Source: Sandaracinaceae bacterium (lineage in GTDB: Bacteria; Myxococcota_A; Polyangia; Polyangiales; Sandaracinaceae). From it: DNA of 64,000 nucleotides. This document shows positions 37,822 to 46,595 of this stretch, piece after piece. The notes under the pieces were generated by a model that searched no databases, was not told where the DNA came from, and was given only the letters and a program-made list of their open reading frames with translations. The stretch lies in the NCBI GenBank assembly GCA_019637095.1, contig JAHBWG010000030.1:1-64000 (forward strand), written 5' to 3'. A program made the translations under genes and the position numbers. How positions within the stretch are numbered: position 1 is the first letter of the stretch; each line of letters starts with the position of its first letter.

Positions 37822-39071
37822 TCGCCGAGTCCGAGGTCCACGATCGCGAGGTCGAAGCGCCGCTGCTCCGCGCGCTCGAGCGCGGCCGCCGGCGAGGTCG
37901 CGACCTCGACGAACGCGCCGTGCAGCTCGAGCGCCGTGCGCACCAGCGCGCCGATCGCGGCGTCGTCGTCCACGACGAGGATGGCGCGGTAGGCGAGCGG
38001 CGGCCGCTCGCGCACCCCGCTCGAGCGCGGGCCCGCCCCGACGATGCGCGGCGGGCGCATGCTCATCGGCGCGCGGCCGACGAGGGGCAGCGCGACCTCG
38101 AAGCGGGTCCCTCGACCGGGCTGGCTCCGCACCTCCACCCGGCCGCCCGCCTCGTGGACCGTGTCGCGGACCATCGCGAGGCCCAGCCCCGTCCCGGCGT
38201 CCTTCGTCGTGAAGTACCGGTCGAAGGCGCGCTCGAGGGTCTCGCGGCTCATCCCGGGGCCGTCGTCCTCGATGACGAGGACGAAGCGCTCCCCGTCGCG
38301 GTGCATCCCGACCGCGATGGTGCCGCCCGGCTCGAGCGCTTCGACCGCGTTGCGCACGAGGTTGCCGACCACGAGCCGGAGCGCGGCGGGTGGGGGGGCG
38401 CCCAAGAGCTGTTCGGGCAGCTCGGTCGAGAGCGTCAGGCCGCGGGCCTCGACCTCCGGGCGCAGCGTCTCGAGCACCTCGCGGACCACGGCGGCGCTGT
38501 CCGTCGGCTCGGGCGCGCCGGGCGCGATGGTCCCGGGCGTCGCGTCGCGCATGGTGCGCAGCAGACCGCGCGCGCTCTCGAGGGCCTCGCGGGCGCTGCG
38601 CTGGACGACCTCGAGCGCGTGCCGGGTCCGGTCGGGGAGGGGCGCGCTCGTGGAGGCCATGCGCGTCCAACCGGCGATCGCGGTCAGCGAGTTGGCGACC
38701 TCGTGCGTGACGCCAGCCGCGTGATCCGCGGCGGCCGCCCTCCGTACGAGCGTCGCCGGGTCGACGCGCGGCGCGTACAGCACCGCGATCCCGTCACGCT
38801 CCGGCCAGGCCATGAGGCGGCCGGTCGCGGTCTCCCCGCCCTCGCCGTCGAGCTCGATCGCCGCGGGCGCGCCCCGGCGCGGGTCCTCGAGGACCTCCGA
38901 GATCCAGGACGCCTCGCAGCCAGCGAGGGCGGCGAGCCGCTCTTCGAGCGTGCCCTCGCCCGGCAACGCGCCAGCGACCACCTCCACGGTTCCGTCCGCG
39001 GCCGCACGCACGAGCGTCAACGAGAGCTCGTTGGCGATCCAGGTGACGAGTTCGGGTGAGCTTGGAACCAT
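37611..39071 (-). CDS. Soluble hybrid histidine kinase with C-terminal receiver
   Basis: This 486-residue protein has no membrane segment. An N-terminal sensory region (1-105) precedes a HisKA-like box, GVTHEVANSLTAIAGW, with phosphoacceptor His123 in an HExxN variant. HATPase motifs follow (VRNAVEAL, EDDGPGM, GTGLGLAMV). The receiver has the acidic pair DDD at 368-370, phosphoacceptor Asp412 (AIVDLGLGD), Thr440 and Lys458 (LLTKPF). It starts at the ATG at 39071; the longer GTG start would place a TATCCT promoter element inside the gene. Its output partner is unknown, though it lies in a block of regulators. Confidence 0.87.
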   Translation of the reverse strand: MVPSSPELVTWIANELSLTLVRAAADGTVEVVAGALPGEGTLEERLAALAGCEASWISEVLEDPRRGAPAAIELDGEGGETATGRLMAWPERDGIAVLYAPRVDPATLVRRAAAADHAAGVTHEVANSLTAIAGWTRMASTSAPLPDRTRHALEVVQRSAREALESARGLLRTMRDATPGTIAPGAPEPTDSAAVVREVLETLRPEVEARGLTLSTELPEQLLGAPPPAALRLVVGNLVRNAVEALEPGGTIAVGMHRDGERFVLVIEDDGPGMSRETLERAFDRYFTTKDAGTGLGLAMVRDTVHEAGGRVEVRSQPGRGTRFEVALPLVGRAPMSMRPPRIVGAGPRSSGVRERPPLAYRAILVVDDDAAIGALVRTALELHGAFVEVATSPAAALERAEQRRFDLAIVDLGLGDHRGDALLRVLRERDAIDRALVMTGSADVQLDDGVADALLTKPFELAELHRVVEELLGDEDDRDAVSSSS

Positions 39072-39145
39072 TCGATGCCGCGCGAAGGATATCCGCACCT
39101 GCGGAGCGGCTCAAGCGCTGCGAAGCGCGCTCCGACCCGCTCGGC

Positions 39146-39151
39146 TAGAGT
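39146..39151 (+). promoter_or_regulatory. Candidate -10 TAGAGT, leaderless
   Basis: TAGAGT ends 6 nt before the ATG of mtnA at 39158. Confidence 0.4.
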
Positions 39152-39157
39152 CCGCGC

Positions 39158-40243
39158 ATGTCGAGACCCGAGCTCTCTCGCGCCCCGCTGAGCGGCGCGT
39201 CGCAAGGCTTCTTCGCGCTCGAGCTCGAGCCCGAGACCTTCGAGGTCGTCATGCTCGACCAGCGCCGGCTGCCGACCGAGGTCGTCTACCACCGCTACCG
39301 GCGCCCGGACGAGATCGCCGAGGCGATCCGCGCGATGGTGGTCCGAGGCGCGCCCGCGATCGGCATCGCGGCGGCCTACGCGCTCGCGCAGGTCGCGCGC
39401 GATCAGGGCGGCGACGCCGCCAGCTTCCTGGTCGCGAACGGCGCGGCGGGCCGTGTGCTCGAGCGGACGCGGCCGACCGCGATCAACCTCGCGTGGGCGA
39501 TCGCCCGGATGAGCCGGCGGGCGGCCGAAGTGGCGCGCGAGCCGCCCGCGGTCCGTGCGGGCGCGATGCGCGAGGAGGCCGAGGCGATCCATCGCGAGGA
39601 CGTCGCGGCGTGCCGGGCGATGGGCGCGCTCGGGGCGGCCGACGTCCCCGAGGGGGCCACGATCCTCACGCACTGCAACGCGGGCGCGCTCGCGACGGGC
39701 GGCTACGGGACCGCGCTCGGGGTCGTGCGCGCCGCGCACGAGGCGAAGAAGCGGGTCCGCGTGCTCGCGTCCGAGACGCGCCCCTACCTCCAGGGGGCGC
39801 GGCTCACCGCGTGGGAGCTCCACGCCGACGGGATCCCGGTCGAGGTGATCACGGACGGGATGTCCGGCGCGCTCTTCGCCGCGGGCGAGATCGACTTCGT
39901 CGTCGTCGGCTCGGACCGAATCTGCGCGAACGGGGATGTGGCGAACAAGATCGGGACGTTCACCCACGCGGTGCTCGCCCACGTCCACGACGTCCCGTTC
40001 ACCGTCGCCGCGCCGTGGAGCACGGTCGACCTCGCCTGCGCCTCCGGCGCGGACGTGCCGATCGAGGAGCGCTCGCGCGACGAGGTGGCGCGGATCGGCG
40101 AGCACGTCATCGTCGCCGACGGCATCGGCTGCCGTCACCCCGCGTTCGACGTCACGCCCGCGCGCTACGTGCGCGCCGTCTACACGGAGCGCGGTCGCTT
40201 CGGGCCGAGCGCGGGTGAGGGGCCGCGGAGCCTGCTCGCGTGA
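39158..40243 (+). CDS. mtnA: S-methyl-5-thioribose-1-phosphate isomerase
   Basis: This 361-residue enzyme of the methionine salvage pathway converts methylthioribose-1-phosphate to the ribulose form. Recognition is clear: [15 protein letters not shown] near residue 62, the catalytic Cys173 in [14 protein letters not shown], and Asp253 in [27 protein letters not shown] closes the protein. The length matches the family (about 340-370). Its stop overlaps the GTG start of the M19 dipeptidase gene (GTGA), an odd operon partner, and no other salvage gene is in the window. Confidence 0.94.
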   Translation: MSRPELSRAPLSGASQGFFALELEPETFEVVMLDQRRLPTEVVYHRYRRPDEIAEAIRAMVVRGAPAIGIAAAYALAQVARDQGGDAASFLVANGAAGRVLERTRPTAINLAWAIARMSRRAAEVAREPPAVRAGAMREEAEAIHREDVAACRAMGALGAADVPEGATILTHCNAGALATGGYGTALGVVRAAHEAKKRVRVLASETRPYLQGARLTAWELHADGIPVEVITDGMSGALFAAGEIDFVVVGSDRICANGDVANKIGTFTHAVLAHVHDVPFTVAAPWSTVDLACASGADVPIEERSRDEVARIGEHVIVADGIGCRHPAFDVTPARYVRAVYTERGRFGPSAGEGPRSLLA

Positions 40244-41529
40244 GACCGTCGGGCGGCCGCGCGTGGCTCGCGATGGCGCTGTGGACCGTCGGGTTCACCG
40301 CGTGCGGAGAGCCGCCGGCCGGCGCGCCGCCGCCCGCCGCGCCCATCGCGGCGGGCGAAGCGCCGGTCGAGCGCTCCCCCGCGGAGCCCGCGCCGAGCGC
40401 GGTTCCGGCCGGATCGCCCGCGGCGCCCGTCGAGCCGGTGCTGCTCGCGATCGACACGCACGTCGACACGACGCAGCGGATGCTCGACGAAGGCGACGAC
40501 CTCGCGCAGGAGCTGCCGAACGGGCACCTGGACCTGCCGCGGATGCGCAGGGGCGGCCTGCACGGCGCGTTCTTCAGCATCTGGGTCGACCCGCGGGAGC
40601 ACGAGGGGGAGGCGGCCTGGGCGCGGGCGCTCGCGCTGATCGGCGCGGTCGAGGCGCTCGCGGCGCGCCACCCGGCCGAGGTCGCGATCGCGCGCACCGG
40701 GGACGAGGTGCGCGCGGCGCAGGCGTCGGGCCGCGTCGCGCTCCTGATGGGCATCGAGGGGGCACACGCGTTCGGCGCGCCGGCCCGAGACGAGGTGCTC
40801 TTCGAGCGCCTGCGCGAGGCGCACGCGCGCGGCGTCCGATACCTCACGATCACCTGGTCGAACGACAACCGCTTCGGCCACTCGTCGAGCGGGCGCGCGC
40901 CCTCGCGTGGGCTCACGCCGCTCGGGCGACGACTGATCCGGGAGCTCCACGCGCTCGGCGTCATCGTCGACGTCTCGCACGTCTCCGACCGGACCTTCTG
41001 GGACATCGCGGCGATCGCCGAGCGCCCCCTCCTCGCCTCTCACTCCTCGTGCCGCGCGCTCTCGGCGCACCCGCGCAACGTCACGGACCCGATGATCCGC
41101 GCGATCGCCGAGGGTGGCGGCGCCGTGTGCATCAACTTCTATACGCGATTCATCGACGCGGAGTACGCGGCGCGCCGCACGGCGCTCGAGTCGAGCCACC
41201 GCGCGCGGTTCGCGCAGCTGCGGCGCGAGCACGAGCGCTGGGATCGCAGCGAGCCGCAGAACGCCCTCGCGCGCGCGCTCGGCGGCGAGGCGCTCGGGGT
41301 GCCCACGCTCGAGACCCTCGGCGCGCACTTCGCGCACGCGGCTGCGATCGGCGGCCCCGGCGCGGTCTGCCTCGGCTCGGACTTCGACGGCGTCGGCGAG
41401 CTGCCGCTCGGGCTCGAGGACGTCGCGCGGCTCGGCGCGTTGCGCGCCGAGCTCGAGCGGCGCGGGCTGCCGCTCGGGCCGATCCTCGGCGAGAACGTGC
41501 TGCGGGTGCTCGACGCGCAGCGCGAGTGA
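40240..41529 (+). CDS. Lipoprotein membrane dipeptidase (peptidase family M19)
   Basis: This 429-residue protein starts at a GTG overlapping mtnA. The signal ends VGFTAC (Cys22), followed by an Ala/Pro linker of about 40 residues. The M19 zinc motif HVD lies in [10 protein letters not shown] near residue 71. Other family blocks are [13 protein letters not shown]-like [34 protein letters not shown], and [17 protein letters not shown] near the C-terminus. It probably hydrolyses dipeptides or D-amino-acid dipeptides at the cell envelope. The translational overlap with mtnA suggests cotranscription, though no metabolic link is known. Confidence 0.9.
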   Translation: MRPSGGRAWLAMALWTVGFTACGEPPAGAPPPAAPIAAGEAPVERSPAEPAPSAVPAGSPAAPVEPVLLAIDTHVDTTQRMLDEGDDLAQELPNGHLDLPRMRRGGLHGAFFSIWVDPREHEGEAAWARALALIGAVEALAARHPAEVAIARTGDEVRAAQASGRVALLMGIEGAHAFGAPARDEVLFERLREAHARGVRYLTITWSNDNRFGHSSSGRAPSRGLTPLGRRLIRELHALGVIVDVSHVSDRTFWDIAAIAERPLLASHSSCRALSAHPRNVTDPMIRAIAEGGGAVCINFYTRFIDAEYAARRTALESSHRARFAQLRREHERWDRSEPQNALARALGGEALGVPTLETLGAHFAHAAAIGGPGAVCLGSDFDGVGELPLGLEDVARLGALRAELERRGLPLGPILGENVLRVLDAQRE

Positions 41530-41557
41530 ACGGGCTCGACCTCCACGGCGCGTTGTC

Positions 41558-41563
41558 TATACT
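41558..41563 (+). promoter_or_regulatory. Candidate -10 TATACT, short leader
   Basis: TATACT lies 9 nt before the ATG of the SCP2 protein gene at 41573 and stands out in GC-rich sequence. Confidence 0.5.
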
Positions 41564-41572
41564 CGCGCCGCC

Positions 41573-42214
41573 ATGAACACCGACCCCGTCGCCTTCGTCC
41601 GTGATGACTTCGTCCGCCTCTTCAACACCGGGGTCGCCGCCTACAAGGCCCGCGGGGAGGGCGGCGACGAGAAGGCGAAGGCCCGCTACGCGGACATCGC
41701 GTCCGCGCGCGGCAAGGTGCTCGTCCGGTTCGAGGGAGACGGCGGCGGGACGCTCTGGCTCTCGGTGAAGGACGGCGTGATGACGCTGCACGACGCGGAG
41801 CCCGCGGAGCTGCCTGCGCGGCTCGCGATCGCCGCGCCGGCGGACGCCGCGCGGGCGGGCCTCGAGGAGCTCGCCGAGCACTTCGACGAGGAGAAGGCCG
41901 CGCGCCGCTTCGCGCGCGCCGCGTCCGGCGAGGTCGAGAAGGTGCTCGAGGGGCATCAGCTCCGCTTCCACGTGACGTTCACCGACCTGCCCGCGGATCC
42001 CGACGAGGTGACGCTGCGCATCGCGATCGGGGCAGCCGAGCCGCCGGAGCAGCCGACGTTCAGCGCCACGGTGAGCTGGGACGACATCGAGGACGTGCGC
42101 GCCGGGGAGCTCACCGCGCAGCAGCTGTTCGGGCGGCTGCGCATCGCGGGCGACGCGACGCAGGCGATGGCGCTCGGCATGACGCTCATGCAGCGCCGCC
42201 AGCAGGCGCGCTGA
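41573..42214 (+). CDS. SCP2 sterol-binding-domain protein
   Basis: This 213-residue cytoplasmic protein has no signal. The C-terminal two thirds fit the SCP2/sterol-carrier fold. The segment TFSATVSWDDIEDVRAGELT and the following AQQLFGRLRIAGDATQAMALG carry the typical family ending (D-x-x-x-G-x-x-xP/A-x-x-A-F-xxG-K/R-x-x-I-x-GD). Such proteins bind lipids or acyl-CoAs in a hydrophobic tunnel. It has its own short-leader TATACT promoter, 43 bp after the dipeptidase gene, and a hairpin downstream. The ligand is unknown. Confidence 0.82.
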   Translation: MNTDPVAFVRDDFVRLFNTGVAAYKARGEGGDEKAKARYADIASARGKVLVRFEGDGGGTLWLSVKDGVMTLHDAEPAELPARLAIAAPADAARAGLEELAEHFDEEKAARRFARAASGEVEKVLEGHQLRFHVTFTDLPADPDEVTLRIAIGAAEPPEQPTFSATVSWDDIEDVRAGELTAQQLFGRLRIAGDATQAMALGMTLMQRRQQAR

Positions 42215-42221
42215 GTTCGCT

Positions 42222-42244
42222 GGAGGGGTCGTTCCAACCCCTCC
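42222..42244 (+). terminator. Hairpin after SCP2 gene
   Basis: GGAGGGGT and ACCCCTCC form a perfect 8-bp stem around a 7-nt loop, 7 nt after the stop at 42214. There is no T-tract. Confidence 0.5.
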
Positions 42245-42350
42245 CCCCAACGCGCCAAAGCCGCGATGGGGCTGGCCTCGATCCACCCGTGCTCCGAAAA
42301 GTCGGGCACGTCGCGGTGGGCGCGAGCCAAGCGCGGGCGACGGCCGTAGA

Positions 42351-43604
42351 ATGAGCGCGAAGGTGGACGTCCCGCTCTACATCGTCGTCGGCCGCTCCGA
42401 GGACTGCGAGCTCCAGCTCGCCGACCCGAGCGTCAGCGGTCGCCACGCGAAGCTGAGCTGGCGCGGGCAGGCGATCCTCGTGGAGGATCTCGGCAGCGCG
42501 AACGGGACGTGGGTGGACGGGCGCAAGGTGCACCGCGCGGAGGTTCGCCCGGGCGCCGAGGTGACCTTCGGCAACGCCACCCTGTCTTGGAGCCACCCGG
42601 CGCTGAAGCAGTTCCTCCGGCGTGGCGCGCGCGGCGACACCCTCATCGGCGTCCGCATCCCCGGGCGTCGCTTCATCTGCGGCTCGTGCGGCTCGCGCGG
42701 GATCATGCCCGAGGGGTTCGCGCGCGGGCAGCTGAAGTGCGGCAAGTGCGGGGTCGAGCTGCAGGTCGGTCCTCCCTCGCGCGCGCGCAGCGTGCTGGGC
42801 GTGAGCGCGGCGCTCGTCGCCCTCGCCGCCATGGTCGTCGTCGGCGTCTTCGCCTGGCAGGACGAGACCACGTCGAGCGGCTTCCGGCGCGCCGCCGAGC
42901 GGCTCGGGCTCTCGCACGCGCGCGACGATCAGCCCGCCGCCACTTCGCCGCAGGAGCGATCGATCCGCGCGCGGATCGCGCCGCGGGTGGTCGCGGCGAT
43001 CGATCCGACCCACGCCGTGACCCGCCGCGAGGCGGTGCGCCTCGCCTCCGAGGACGAGGGCCCGTTCAAGGTGGAGCAGGTCGCTCGCATCTGGACGAGC
43101 GTGCGCGAGCGCTGGCGGTACGTGAACGACCCGCGCGGCGACGAGTACTTCTCGGTGGCCAGCGAGACGCTCTCCAACGCGAGCGAGGAGGGCCAGCTCG
43201 CGGGCGACTGCGACGACTTCGCGATCTTGCTCGCGGCGATGATCGAGTCGATCGGGGGCGAGGCCCGCATCGTGATGCTCGACGGCGACCAGGGCGGCCA
43301 CGCGTACACCGAGGCGTGCATCCACGAGGACGCGCAGGAGGTCGCGCGGCGCCTCTCGCAGCACTACCGGCGCAACTGGAGCCGGTATCTCGGCAACCAG
43401 CGCATCACGAACATCCACTTCCGCAGCTCGCCGGACTGCCCGGTGTGGCTCAACCTCGACTGGAACGCGCGCGTGCCTGGGGGCCCCTACGGCCGCGAGT
43501 ACTGGGCGGTCGCGATCTACCCGGACGGGCGCACCGAGACCCTCGCGCCATCGGTCGGCGCGGCCGGGGACACGCCCGTGCCGAACGCCTCCGCTGCGCC
43601 GTGA
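42351..43604 (+). CDS. FHA-zinc ribbon-TM-transglutaminase-like fusion protein
   Basis: This 417-residue protein has four parts. Residues 1-85 are a compact FHA domain (GRSEDCELQLADPSVSGRH, DLGSANGTWVDG). Residues 108-136 are a zinc ribbon with Cys110/Cys113 and Cys130/Cys133. One transmembrane helix lies at about 148-168. The C-terminal transglutaminase-like domain has an apparent triad of Cys287 (AGDCDDFAILLAAMIES), His317 (QGGHAYTEA) and Asp370 (WLNLDWNAR). By topology the FHA domain would be cytoplasmic and the protease or transferase domain periplasmic. This would be a phospho-signal-to-envelope device, but that is inference. The catalytic role (amidase, protease or transferase) is unknown. 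Confidence 0.83.
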   Translation: MSAKVDVPLYIVVGRSEDCELQLADPSVSGRHAKLSWRGQAILVEDLGSANGTWVDGRKVHRAEVRPGAEVTFGNATLSWSHPALKQFLRRGARGDTLIGVRIPGRRFICGSCGSRGIMPEGFARGQLKCGKCGVELQVGPPSRARSVLGVSAALVALAAMVVVGVFAWQDETTSSGFRRAAERLGLSHARDDQPAATSPQERSIRARIAPRVVAAIDPTHAVTRREAVRLASEDEGPFKVEQVARIWTSVRERWRYVNDPRGDEYFSVASETLSNASEEGQLAGDCDDFAILLAAMIESIGGEARIVMLDGDQGGHAYTEACIHEDAQEVARRLSQHYRRNWSRYLGNQRITNIHFRSSPDCPVWLNLDWNARVPGGPYGREYWAVAIYPDGRTETLAPSVGAAGDTPVPNASAAP

Positions 43605-43670
43605 GCGCGCGCCTCGACAAATCGCGCCGACGCGGCAATCTGCGCTCCGCCGCTCGGCCCCTTCGTCCCG

Positions 43671-44879
43671 ATGCTCACGCACCGCCGCGCTCGCACGCTC
43701 TCGCTCGCCCTCGCCTTCGCGGCGCTCGGCACCGCGCTCGTGGGCCGCGCACAGGACGCACCCACGGACGATGACGGCGGCGCGGCACCCGGTGGAGTCG
43801 AGGGGCTGCAGGGCTCGCCACCCGATGGCTCGAGCTCGGAAGGCGAGCCCGCGCTCGTCGCGCCGTCGCTCGACGCCGCCGACGACGCTGCGAGCGCGCC
43901 GGCGTCCGGCGAGGGCAACGACGCGGCCTCGCCGCTCGCGACGCCGGAGCTGGTCGAGCCGCTCGACGACGCGCTGGAGGAAGAGGCGGCGGAGCTCCCG
44001 GCGCGCGCGGTCCTCGGGGGCACCCCACGCCACCTCCTCGGCGGCGCGTTCACCGCGTGGGCGGAGCTCGGCTTCTCGGGGGCCGGGCGTGGCGACGTGC
44101 GCGCCGACTTCCTGTTCTCGCCCGAGCTCGGGGTTCGCTTCCGGCCGGACCGCGGGCTCTACGCCGCGGCCGCGTTCGGCTTCAGCGCGGCGACCACGTC
44201 GGTGGCGGGCGAGGTGATGGCGGCGGGCGAGCTCATGTCGTTCCGCGGCAACCCGACGCGCACCGAGCCGGGTAACCCGACGATGGAGCTCGGCTACTCC
44301 GGCGCGATCTCCGACCAGCTGCGGCTCGAGGTCGGCCTCGGCGCGGCGATCCCGGCGTCCGCGCGCGCTCAGGTCGGCACCGATCCGCCGACGCTCGCCG
44401 AGCGCGCGGGCTCCGAGGCCGCGGTGCGTGCGGCGATGGCCGCGCGAGGCTACTGGTCGCTCTGGGCGTGGGCCCCGGAGCGCTTCGCCCTCTACGTGCC
44501 GGTGCGGCTCGCCGCCAACGCGGGCGGGCTCCTGTTCGAGGGCGAGCTCGGCCTGGGCGTGTTGATCCCGATCCTGGGAGACCGCGGGATCGACACCGAC
44601 GTCGTCGTCCAGCTCGCCGGCGGCGTCGGTGGCGAGCTCACCGAGCGCTTCGCCCTCGGCGCGCGGGTGCGCGGCGTCGGCGCGCCCGCCGGCAGCACGC
44701 TCTCCGGCGGGGCCGGCTCCGACGTCGCCTTCTCGGTCGAGCCGTGGGCGCGGCTGCGCCTCGACCCGGTGCAAGTCACCTTGCGCGCTTCGATGACGCT
44801 CGACGGCCCCGACGGGCTCGCGGGTGACCGCGCGCCGCCGTTCGGCGTCTTCGCGGGCGTCGGCGGCGAGGTCGACTGA
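43671..44879 (+). CDS. Outer-membrane beta-barrel-like protein
   Basis: This 402-residue protein has a signal peptide (TLSLALAFAALGTALVGRA) and an acidic, Ser/Asp/Glu-rich low-complexity segment of about 85 residues. A C-terminal region of alternating beta strands follows (GVRFRPDRGLYAAAAFGFS, RLEVGLGAAIPASARAQV, VVVQLAGGVGGELTERFAL). The composition and strand pattern suit an outer-membrane barrel, but it ends GEVD without the usual terminal Phe. It lies 66 bp after the FHA/transglutaminase gene and may share its transcript. No family is recognised. Confidence 0.68.
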   Translation: MLTHRRARTLSLALAFAALGTALVGRAQDAPTDDDGGAAPGGVEGLQGSPPDGSSSEGEPALVAPSLDAADDAASAPASGEGNDAASPLATPELVEPLDDALEEEAAELPARAVLGGTPRHLLGGAFTAWAELGFSGAGRGDVRADFLFSPELGVRFRPDRGLYAAAAFGFSAATTSVAGEVMAAGELMSFRGNPTRTEPGNPTMELGYSGAISDQLRLEVGLGAAIPASARAQVGTDPPTLAERAGSEAAVRAAMAARGYWSLWAWAPERFALYVPVRLAANAGGLLFEGELGLGVLIPILGDRGIDTDVVVQLAGGVGGELTERFALGARVRGVGAPAGSTLSGGAGSDVAFSVEPWARLRLDPVQVTLRASMTLDGPDGLAGDRAPPFGVFAGVGGEVD

Positions 44880-44883
44880 GCGA

Positions 44884-46506
44884 TCAGGCGCGGACGCCGG
44901 GGGCCTCGCGCCCGACGCGGCCGACGTACTCGGCGTAGCCGTCGCCGTAGGCGTGCGCGCCCTCGGGCGTCAGCTCCAGCACGCGGTTCGAGAGCGCGCG
45001 CAGGAACTGGCGGTCGTGCGAGACGAACAGGAGCGTCCCCTCGAACCCGGACAGCGCCGCGACGAGCATCTCCTTCGTCTCGATGTCGAGGTGGTTGGTC
45101 GGCTCGTCGAGCACGAGGAAGTTCGGCGGGTCGTAGAGCATCTGGGCGAGCACGACGCGGGCCTTCTCGCCGCCCGAGAGGATCCGGCACGGCTTGTCGA
45201 CGTCGTCGCCGCTGAAGCCGAACGCGCCCAGGAGCGTGCGCAGCGAGCCGCCGGACGCCTTCGGGTGCTCGCGCTCGACGGCGCCCAGGACCGTCTCGTC
45301 GGGGCGCAACAGCTCCATCGCGTGCTGCGCGAAGTAGCCGAGCTTGAGGCTCGCGCCGCGCCGGACGGTGCCGTCGTCGGGCTCGACGGCGCCCGCGACG
45401 AGCTTGAGCAGCGTGGACTTGCCCGCGCCGTTCACGCCCATCACGCACCAGCGCTCCAACCGCCGGACGTGGAAGTCGAGCCCGTCGTGCACGACCATGT
45501 CGCCGTAGGCCTTGCGCACGCCCTCGAGGACCGCGACGTCGTCGCCCGAGCGCGGCGGCTGCCGGAACTCGAACTCGATCACCCGGCGCCGGCGCGGCGG
45601 CTCGATCTTGTCGATCTTGTCGAGCTTCTTCACGCGGGACTGCACCTGCGCGGCGTGGGAAGCGCGCGCCTTGAAGCGGTCGATGAAGGCGCGCTCCTTC
45701 GCGAGCATCGCCTCCTGCCGCGCGAACTGCGCTTCGTGCTGGCGCGCGGCGATGGCGCGCTGCTCCTCGTAGAAGTCGTAGTTGCCGGTGTAGGTCGTGA
45801 GCTCGCCGCCGTCGATCTCGACGATCTTCGTCACGAGCCGGTTGAGCAGCTCGCGGTCGTGGCTCGTGAGGATGAGCGCGCCCTCGAACGCGCGCAGGAA
45901 CCCCTCGAGCCAGAGGATCGACTCGATGTCGAGGTGGTTCGTCGGCTCGTCGAGCAAGAGCGCGTCGGGCCGCATCAAGAGGATCCGCGCGAGCGCCACG
46001 CGCATCTTCCAGCCGCCGGAGAGCGCGCCGACGTCGTCGTCCATGCGCCCCTCCGAGAAGCCGAGGCCGGCGAGGATCTCTCTCGCGCGCGCGTCGAGGG
46101 AGTAGCCGCCGAGCTCGTCGTAGCGCGCCTGCACGTCCCCGAAGCGCGCGAGGATCGCGTCGAGCTCGTCGGCGCGCGCGGGATCCGCCATCGCCGCCTC
46201 GAGCGCGGCGAGCTCGCGCGCCACGTCGGCGACCTCGCCCGCGCCCGCGATCGTCTCCTCCACCACGCTGCGGCCGGCCATCTCGCCGACGTCCTGGCTG
46301 AAGTAGCCGACGCTGACGCCGCGATCGACGACGACCGTCCCCGCGTCGGGCGCCTCCTGCCGGGTGATGAGCCGGAAGATCGTCGTCTTGCCCGAGCCGT
46401 TGGGCCCGACGAGCCCGACCTTCTCGCCGCGGAAGACGCTCATCGAGGCGTCGAGGTAGAGGATCTGCGAGCCGTGTCGCTTGTCGACGGAGTCCAGCCG
46501 AATCAC
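44884..46506 (-). CDS. ABC-F family ATP-binding protein (YbiT type)
   Basis: This 540-residue protein carries two ABC ATPase domains and no membrane segment. It has Walker A GPNGSGKTTIF and GVNGAGKSTLL, signatures LSGGWKMRVAL and LSGGEKARVVL, and DEPTNHLDIE in both halves. The inter-domain linker is basic and charged. Size and linker resemble YbiT, an ABC-F translation factor acting in the ribosomal E site, although antibiotic-resistance ABC-F proteins cannot be excluded. The start is GTG with TAGCCT 7 nt upstream. It is convergent with the barrel gene (4 bp) and divergent from the MFS transporter. Confidence 0.9.
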   Translation of the reverse strand: MIRLDSVDKRHGSQILYLDASMSVFRGEKVGLVGPNGSGKTTIFRLITRQEAPDAGTVVVDRGVSVGYFSQDVGEMAGRSVVEETIAGAGEVADVARELAALEAAMADPARADELDAILARFGDVQARYDELGGYSLDARAREILAGLGFSEGRMDDDVGALSGGWKMRVALARILLMRPDALLLDEPTNHLDIESILWLEGFLRAFEGALILTSHDRELLNRLVTKIVEIDGGELTTYTGNYDFYEEQRAIAARQHEAQFARQEAMLAKERAFIDRFKARASHAAQVQSRVKKLDKIDKIEPPRRRRVIEFEFRQPPRSGDDVAVLEGVRKAYGDMVVHDGLDFHVRRLERWCVMGVNGAGKSTLLKLVAGAVEPDDGTVRRGASLKLGYFAQHAMELLRPDETVLGAVEREHPKASGGSLRTLLGAFGFSGDDVDKPCRILSGGEKARVVLAQMLYDPPNFLVLDEPTNHLDIETKEMLVAALSGFEGTLLFVSHDRQFLRALSNRVLELTPEGAHAYGDGYAEYVGRVGREAPGVRA

Positions 46507-46513
46507 GCGGCGG

Positions 46514-46519
46514 AGGCTA
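46514..46519 (-). promoter_or_regulatory. Candidate -10 TAGCCT, leaderless
   Basis: On the minus strand TAGCCT lies 7 nt before the GTG at 46506. Confidence 0.35.
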
Positions 46520-46595
46520 CATCGCTCGCGCGCGTTCGCACCCCGGGTCGCCGTCGCGCTTGCAATGCCGTCGCCGGCGGGGCATTCCGGCCCCG

